From positions 1 through 53,441 of the forward strand of contig JAUIKQ010000002.1 in NCBI GenBank assembly GCA_030430655.1: a stretch of DNA of 53,441 nt, in the 5' to 3' direction. The DNA is from Chlamydiia bacterium. Its GTDB lineage: Bacteria > Chlamydiota > Chlamydiia > Chlamydiales > Simkaniaceae. Positions 47,829 to 53,441 of the stretch are shown here, piece by piece (the stretch's first letter is position 1; every line of letters begins with the position of its first letter). Under the pieces are notes generated by a model. The model searched no databases and was not told where the DNA came from. It saw only the letters and a program-made list of their open reading frames with translations. The translations under genes were made by a program, and so were the position numbers.

Positions 47829-48215
47829 ATGGCATTGAAAGACACCGTGAAAAGCATGCGCTCATGCTTAGAGAGCATTTCGCATGATCTTGACAAAGCG
47901 GACAAGGGGAATAAGGCGGCCTCTCAAAGGGTACGCACATGTACTATTAAGCTTGAGAAGATTGCAAAAAGGTATCGAAAAGAGTCTGTTGTAGCAAGTA
48001 AAAAGCCTCGCAAAAAAACCGCTGCTAAAAAAGCCGGTACTAAGAAGACAGCAACGAAAAGAAAAACGGCAGGGAAAAAGGCGAGCACAAAAGCAGTGAG
48101 AAAAGTGTCTACAAGGAAAGCGGCTACGAGCAAGCCTACAAAAAAAGTAGCGAAAAAAACGCCGGCTAAAAAGGGTTCAGCCCGTCGTAAGACGGCTTCG
48201 CGTAGCAGACGTTAG
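47829..48215 (+). CDS. hctA: Histone H1-like nucleoid protein (Hc1-type N-terminus, Lys/Ala-rich tail)
   Basis: MALKDTVKSMRSCLESISHDLDKADKGNKAASQRVRTCTIKLEKIAKRYRKESV, then AAKKAGTKKTATKRKTAGKK-type tail. Confidence 0.92.
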   Translation: MALKDTVKSMRSCLESISHDLDKADKGNKAASQRVRTCTIKLEKIAKRYRKESVVASKKPRKKTAAKKAGTKKTATKRKTAGKKASTKAVRKVSTRKAATSKPTKKVAKKTPAKKGSARRKTASRSRR

Positions 48216-48223
48216 CTTAAAAG

Positions 48224-48302
48224 CCCACATTTGTCTGCCCTCACAGTCTTTTGATGGAAATCATGTGAAGGATTGCCTTTGCAAAAAATCAACAAATGTG
48301 GG
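48224..48302. repeat. Long inverted repeat / hairpin downstream of hctA
   Basis: CCCACATTTGT (48224-48234) and ACAAATGTGGG (48292-48302), perfect 11 bp; internal CCTCACA...TGTGAAGG near-pairing. Confidence 0.8.
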
Positions 48303-48365
48303 TAAAGGCCTTTTCTCTATTTTTTCTAGATTGCCTAATGGGTTTTCCTATACCATTAGCTCTCT

Positions 48366-49736
48366 ATGGAGCCGTTTTTGATCACGCACTATTCCAAAAA
48401 GGGGGATGGCGTTGCGAGTTATCGCAGCAAATCCCTTATTGTTCCCCAGACTATTCGGGAAGAAACAGTGATTCCACAACAAATAGATCGCTACAAAAGA
48501 GGGTTTTTAGCTAGAAAAGCCACGGTTCTCTCCCCCTCAATTAAACGCACCTTGCCAAAGTGCGCACATGCAGCTGTCTGTGGAGGGTGTAGTTGGCAGC
48601 ATTTGCGCTATCAAGCGCAAGTAGAAGAAAAAGCAGAAAAGATTCGCGCTTTGTTTGCTCCCCTAACTACTGTGTCTCCTCAGCCCGTGATCATAGGGGC
48701 TCAGCATTGGCAGTATCGGAATAAAATGGAATACACCTTTTCGCAAAACAAGAAAGGGGAGCATTTTTTAGGACTGCTGCAGTCTTTTAGTCGGGGGAAG
48801 GTAGAGAATTTACAAGAGTGTCCCCTGGCTCCTTCCTGGTTTACTACTGCGTTGATCGGCGTAAGAGATTGGTGGAAAACCACGACTTTACGTGCTTACC
48901 ACGCCTGTGTGGATGAGGGGGCATTGCAGACACTTATGCTGCGCTCTTTTGGCTCCTGCAAGCTCATTCAGCTCACTGTCTCTGGGAATGCAGAATATGG
49001 GCTATCTCGTCGACAGATTCTCAGCTTTAAAGAGGCGGTGCTCAGGCTGTTTCCAAACGAAGACCCTTCTTTATTTTTACAGTTAAAACAAATTCGCAAG
49101 GGGAGTCCTACTCAGTATTTTGAGATGCACCTCAGCGGACCTGCTACTCTTAAAAATACGCTTTGTATTACCTACAAAGAAGAGACAATATCTTGGCAGT
49201 GCATTTTGAGTCCGAGCGCCTTTTTTCAACCAAACACTTACACCGCTCCTCTTATTTACCAACAGGCCTTAACATTGACAGCGCCTACGAAAGAGGATAT
49301 TCTTTACGACCTATACGCTGGCACTGCCGTTGTGTCTCTCTGTTTTTCTCCTTATATTAAAAAAAGCATAGCTATTGAGTCGAACCCTTATGCCCTATGT
49401 GATGCGGCAGACAATGTAAGAAGCAACGGCTCCAAGAACATTGAGCTTATCAAAGGAGATGTGGCTACAGTGATTGAAGAAAGGGTGGACTTACCTATGC
49501 CAACCCTTGTCATTGCCGATCCTCCTCGTGAAGGATTAAAGGCAAAAGCGCTTGCCTTGTTACAAAAACTCAAGCCGAAAAAGTTGCTTTATATTTCTTG
49601 CAATCCTCAGACGCAAGTAGCTGATTTAGCGCATCTACAAAATAGCTTTTCTATTAAAAAAATTGTTCCCATTGACCAATTTCCGCACACGCCACATATT
49701 GAGAATCTCGTGTATTTGGAGAAAAAAAACGCTTGA
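48366..49736 (+). CDS. TrmA/RumA-family m5U RNA methyltransferase (RlmD-like)
   Basis: CAHAAVCGGCSWQHLRYQAQ Fe-S Cys motif; DLYAGTAVVSLCF; VIADPPREGLKAKAL; LLYISCNPQTQVADLA; next to hctA as in Chlamydia. Confidence 0.94.
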   Translation: MEPFLITHYSKKGDGVASYRSKSLIVPQTIREETVIPQQIDRYKRGFLARKATVLSPSIKRTLPKCAHAAVCGGCSWQHLRYQAQVEEKAEKIRALFAPLTTVSPQPVIIGAQHWQYRNKMEYTFSQNKKGEHFLGLLQSFSRGKVENLQECPLAPSWFTTALIGVRDWWKTTTLRAYHACVDEGALQTLMLRSFGSCKLIQLTVSGNAEYGLSRRQILSFKEAVLRLFPNEDPSLFLQLKQIRKGSPTQYFEMHLSGPATLKNTLCITYKEETISWQCILSPSAFFQPNTYTAPLIYQQALTLTAPTKEDILYDLYAGTAVVSLCFSPYIKKSIAIESNPYALCDAADNVRSNGSKNIELIKGDVATVIEERVDLPMPTLVIADPPREGLKAKALALLQKLKPKKLLYISCNPQTQVADLAHLQNSFSIKKIVPIDQFPHTPHIENLVYLEKKNA

Positions 49737-49836
49737 TTTTACCCCTTGGCTTAGGCACAATTCCCGAGGTAGGGATGTCCTGATCGTATTGCACTTGAGG
49801 GGCGCTATTGTTTCGAATGAGAACTAAGGAGAGATA

Positions 49837-50217
49837 GTGAAAAAGTTTTTTTTATTTCTGGCTGCTTTTGCGTTAGCAAGTCCGTTATTCGCAGATGTTG
49901 GTGGGGCCATGAAGCAGCAAAACATTACACAGACCGTTTTGATGGTGGTGATTGCGGTAGGATTTTTTTATTTTATTCTTTGGCGTCCCGAGTCGAAGCG
50001 TAGAAAGAAGATGCAAACGCTTCGAGATCAGTTAAAGAAAGGGGATCAGGTGACAGCCATGGGCATTGTTGGCTCTGTGGTCAAGATTAACGAGAAGACG
50101 GTGATCCTGAGCATGGTTGATGGCGCTAAGATTGAGATGTTACGCGCAGCGATCACCGAGGTGCATCCCGCAATGGAAAAAGCAACACAAGAGGCTAAGT
50201 CGTCGTCTGCTACTTAG
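49837..50217 (+). CDS. yajC: Preprotein translocase subunit YajC
   Basis: FFYFILWRPESKRRKKMQTLRDQLKKGDQVTAMGIVGSVVKI. Confidence 0.95.
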   Translation: MKKFFLFLAAFALASPLFADVGGAMKQQNITQTVLMVVIAVGFFYFILWRPESKRRKKMQTLRDQLKKGDQVTAMGIVGSVVKINEKTVILSMVDGAKIEMLRAAITEVHPAMEKATQEAKSSSAT

Positions 50218-50542
50218 AGCTGCCTAAAGTAAGCCTGCTCTTTGATCCCTTGACTGGTGATGGCTTAGGAGTCGCGCTCGTTTTAGCTTGAGGAGCGTTT
50301 CTTGGTGTTGCTGGTGGCTTAGCGGCCGGGTCAGTTTTGGTGGTTTTAGAGGTGTTGGTGTTTCTTGGCGTTGACGTTCCCCCTGCTCTCTCGCTTTTTC
50401 TTAACTGCTCTGTTAGTTGAGGGCTGCTGTTCCACCCTTCGCCTGGGATTCGTGTTGCTGTTGCTGGCCTGGGGTCTCTGGCCGATGGAAGCGATGGTTC
50501 ATGTAGGTATTTTCTCCTTGGGGATAGTTTTTGTTTCTTCAA
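50210..50542 (-). other. Out-of-frame 3' continuation of the coiled-coil gene: Pro/Thr/Lys-rich disordered tail (frameshifted) or separate small ORF
   Basis: 110 aa ORF overlapping the end of the coiled-coil ORF by 44 bp in the +1 frame; TTG start without a Shine-Dalgarno. Confidence 0.5.
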
Positions 50543-53441
50543 GGGTTTGAGCTGATCGTTCGCTCGTATTTCCAGATAGCTTCTGTTTGCTTAATTGGTT
50601 TTGTAGTGCTTGGCATTGCTGAGTTAATTGTTGGCATTTTTCTTGCGACTCTTTTAACGCATTTTGCAGCTTTACTGTGTCAGAAGAGCGGCCAGGCAGT
50701 TTAGGCTTTTTATTATGCACATTTCTCCCTTGTGCTGCCCCTGTTCCTGCGATAGTGTCATCACGGAGTGTCAGCACCTCTGTCCCATCTGCTGTTTTAG
50801 TGCGTTCTATTTCTGCTGTCTCTACCGCTTTCTGCAATTTTGCTATCCTGTTTTTGAGTCGATCGTTTTCTAAGCGCGACTTTTCCAATTCGATTGATAG
50901 CTCTTTTAGGTTTCCTTTGAGTTCTTCAGCTTGGGTTTCTTCTTGCGGCGTTTGTTTTGGTTGCTGCAACCGAGGAGTTATCTCTTCCGTGGCGGGTTTA
51001 GATGGTAGTTTTCTTAAGTTTGGCGAAATTGCTTGCCGACGATATTCTTCGGACTGTTCTGTTAGAGCATCAACTTGCTGTCCAAGTCTGTTATTGTCTC
51101 CCTGCAGGGAACTGACCTTTTGCTCTAATATTTCCATAGCCTTACTATGGGTCTCTTTCTGCGTATCAAGCTGCTTCTTGAGCTGGTCGATTTTTTCGGC
51201 CAGCTGTTGTTTTTTTTGCTCTTCTTGCTCAAGTTTATGAAAAGCTATATCGCGATCATGATTTGCTGTTTCAACAATTTGGTCTTTTTGCTTCATTCGT
51301 TCCGTATTTTGTTCTCGGAGGCGATTAGCCCTTTGTGCTGTTTTTTCTGCCTTAACTTGTGCGTTTTGATGTAAGGATACTTGGTCTTTCAACTCTTGGA
51401 TTTGTTGTTTGTACCGTATTTCTAATTCATTGATCTGTTTTATGTGCTGCTTGTTTGATTTTTCTATTTCTTTTTGTGTTGCTTCTATTTCAGAATTTGC
51501 TTTGCTGTGCTTGGCCTTGAGGTCTTCCAACTGTTTGTTCAACAACTCTTTTTGTTCTTCGTTTATTTTTAGTTCCTCAATTTCTTCTTCCTGTTGCTTT
51601 ACTTTATCTTTCAAATGCACAGTAATATCTTCTTTTTGAATGTTTAATTCTTTTATTTCTTCTTTTAGTCTACTTAATTTTTCCTCCTGGGCTTCGAATG
51701 CCTGTAGCTGTTCTTGCAGTCGCGTATTTTCTTCCTCGATGTGTTTTTGCGCTTCTATAATGATTAGCGCTTGCTCATGATCCTTTTCAATTATGATTTT
51801 TTCTATGTTAGAAAACCTATGTGCTTCTTCCAGTTCGATACTATTTCGGCGAGCTTCTTCCAGGCTTTCAGTGATAGCTTGCAGATTTTGTCGAAGAACC
51901 TGCTTTTCTTCATTAACTGCGGCAAGGTTTTTTTCTGTATCTGTCAGCTTAATTTGGTTTTCTTGAAGCCCCTTTTCTAACGCGGCTTGTTTTTGTTTTA
52001 GTGCTTGGATTTCCGCTTCGAACTGTTTTTTACTATTTGTGGATTCTTGAAGTTGGTTTTTTAGCTTATCTAATTCAGTAGTTTTTTGTTGTACTGCAGC
52101 CTGAAGCTGTGTTTTGCTGTCTATGGCTTCTTTGATTTCAGCTTGGAGTTTTTGTTGGTTTGCGCTAGCTTCCGCAAGCTGTTTTTGTAAGTCATCTTTT
52201 TGAGTTTCCAGGTTAGTTAATTTTTTTGTTGATTGAACTTGACTGTTTTCAAGCTGATTTTGTAGCTGATCGAGTCGAACAGTTTTTTCCTGTATTGCAG
52301 CTTCAAGCTGCGTTTTGCCATCTTCGGCTTCTTTGATTTCAGCTTGGAGTTTTTCTTGGTTTGCAATAGCTTTCGCAAGTTGTTTTTGTAAGTCATCTTT
52401 TTGAGTTTCCAGGTCAGTTAATTTTTGTGTTGATTCAGCCTGGCTGCTCTCAAGCTGATTGAGTCGAACAGTTTTTTCCTGTATTGCAGCTTCAAGCTGC
52501 GTTTTGCTGTCTATGGCTTCATCGATTTCAGCTTGGAGTTTTTCTTGGTTTGCATTCGCTTTCGCAAGCTGGTTTTTTAGGCTATCTTTTTGAGTTGCCA
52601 GGTTAGTTAATTTTTGTGTTGATTGAGCTTGACTGTTTTCAAGCTGATTTTGTAGCTGATCGAGTCGAACAGTTTTTTGTTGTACTGCAGCCTGAAGCTG
52701 TGTTTTGCTGTCTATGGCTTCTTTGATTTCAGCTTGGAGTTTTTCTTGGTTTGCGCTAGCTTCCGCAAGCTGTTTTTGTAAGTCATCTTTTTGAGTTTCC
52801 AGGTCAGTTAATTTTTTTGTTGATTGAACTTGACTGTTTTCAAGCTGATTTTGTAGCTGATCGAGTCGAACAGTTTTTTCCTGTATTGCAGCTTCAAGCT
52901 GCGTTTTGCTGTCTATGGCTTCTTTGATTTCAGCTTGGAGTTTTTCTTGGTTTGCATTAGCTTCTGCAAGCTGTTTTTGTAAGTCATCTTTTTGAGTTTC
53001 TAGGTCGGCTAATTTTTGTGTTGATTCAGCCTGGCTGCTCTCAAGCTGATGGAGTTGAGCCGTTTTTTGTTGTACTGCAGCCTGAAGCTGCGTTTTGCTG
53101 TCTATGGCTTCTTTGATTTCAGCTTGGAGTTTTTGTTGGTTTGCGCTAGCTTCCGCAAGCTGTTTTTGTAAGTCATCTTTTTGAGTTTCCAGGTCAGTTA
53201 ATTTTTTTGTTGATTCAGCCTGGATGTTTTCAAGCTGATCTTGTAGCTGATTGAGTTGAGCCGTTTTTTGTTGTACCTCAGCCTGAAGCTGCGTTTTGCT
53301 GTCTATGGCTTCTTCGATTTTGGCTTGGAGTTTTTCTTGGTTTACATTAGCTTCCGCAAGCTGTTTTTGTAGGTTATTTTTTTGAGTTTCCAGGTGAGCT
53401 AATTTTTGTGTTGATTCAGCCTGGATGTTTTCAAGCTGATT
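50499..53441 (-). CDS. Giant repetitive coiled-coil protein, 5' end beyond the window
   Basis: Open frame from 53441 to 50499 (981 codons incl. stop); the ORF track shows only 50499-51620 because no in-frame start codon lies further upstream; repeats of KLTDLETQKDDLQKQLAEANANQEKLQAEIKEAIDSKTQLQAA. Confidence 0.9.
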   Translation of the reverse strand, partial: NQLENIQAESTQKLAHLETQKNNLQKQLAEANVNQEKLQAKIEEAIDSKTQLQAEVQQKTAQLNQLQDQLENIQAESTKKLTDLETQKDDLQKQLAEASANQQKLQAEIKEAIDSKTQLQAAVQQKTAQLHQLESSQAESTQKLADLETQKDDLQKQLAEANANQEKLQAEIKEAIDSKTQLEAAIQEKTVRLDQLQNQLENSQVQSTKKLTDLETQKDDLQKQLAEASANQEKLQAEIKEAIDSKTQLQAAVQQKTVRLDQLQNQLENSQAQSTQKLTNLATQKDSLKNQLAKANANQEKLQAEIDEAIDSKTQLEAAIQEKTVRLNQLESSQAESTQKLTDLETQKDDLQKQLAKAIANQEKLQAEIKEAEDGKTQLEAAIQEKTVRLDQLQNQLENSQVQSTKKLTNLETQKDDLQKQLAEASANQQKLQAEIKEAIDSKTQLQAAVQQKTTELDKLKNQLQESTNSKKQFEAEIQALKQKQAALEKGLQENQIKLTDTEKNLAAVNEEKQVLRQNLQAITESLEEARRNSIELEEAHRFSNIEKIIIEKDHEQALIIIEAQKHIEEENTRLQEQLQAFEAQEEKLSRLKEEIKELNIQKEDITVHLKDKVKQQEEEIEELKINEEQKELLNKQLEDLKAKHSKANSEIEATQKEIEKSNKQHIKQINELEIRYKQQIQELKDQVSLHQNAQVKAEKTAQRANRLREQNTERMKQKDQIVETANHDRDIAFHKLEQEEQKKQQLAEKIDQLKKQLDTQKETHSKAMEILEQKVSSLQGDNNRLGQQVDALTEQSEEYRRQAISPNLRKLPSKPATEEITPRLQQPKQTPQEETQAEELKGNLKELSIELEKSRLENDRLKNRIAKLQKAVETAEIERTKTADGTEVLTLRDDTIAGTGAAQGRNVHNKKPKLPGRSSDTVKLQNALKESQEKCQQLTQQCQALQNQLSKQKLSGNTSERSAQTLEETKTIPKEKIPT
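52250..53441 (-). repeat. Coding tandem repeats, 201/189/201-bp units, 591-bp higher-order period
   Basis: Anchor caagctgat at 52250, 52451, 52640, 52841, 53042, 53231, 53432. Confidence 0.93.

Noticed and set aside
50677-51240. 187 aa Ser/Cys-rich plus-strand ORF
   Set aside because: Antisense of the Glu/Gln/Lys-rich coiled coil; Ser/Cys/Phe richness is the expected mirror composition.
52250-53441. Could the regular repeats be a CRISPR or satellite array?
   Set aside because: Repeats are contiguous, in-frame multiples of three and encode heptad-like coiled coil; there are no unique spacers.

Overview
Chlamydiota-type genome segment, probably from an environmental or Parachlamydiales-like lineage. 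The evidence is protein motifs plus chlamydial gene order: rho-coaE-polA-sppA/sohB followed by pgsA and an npt translocase; dnaQ-engB-tsaE-DUF2709; uvrC-mutS-CT793-like-dnaG; hctA-rlmD-like-yajC. Housekeeping blocks are interrupted by accessory material: a candidate Inc-like bilobed membrane protein, AT-rich orphan genes, a two-partner secretion (TPS) locus, a decayed gene, and a huge repetitive coiled-coil gene running off the right edge. Strongest non-routine signals: (1) a PutA-like protein whose aldehyde dehydrogenase half appears to have lost its catalytic Cys, Glu and Asn; (2) a 146-bp MITE-like element with perfect 14-bp terminal inverted repeats and an 8-bp target duplication; (3) a structured leader or ncRNA with a near-consensus promoter upstream of the ATP/ADP translocase; (4) a TpsB/TpsA pair whose TpsA ends in an aromatic-rich tail; (5) a coiled-coil gene with nested 201/189/201-bp units (591-bp higher-order period) and an apparent frameshift at its 3' end; (6) an extended -10 motif, TGTTATAAT, shared by three dispersed orphan genes; (7) a long inverted repeat directly downstream of the histone-like gene. 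No rRNA, tRNA or CRISPR was recognised. All calls come from reading the sequence; no database search was run.
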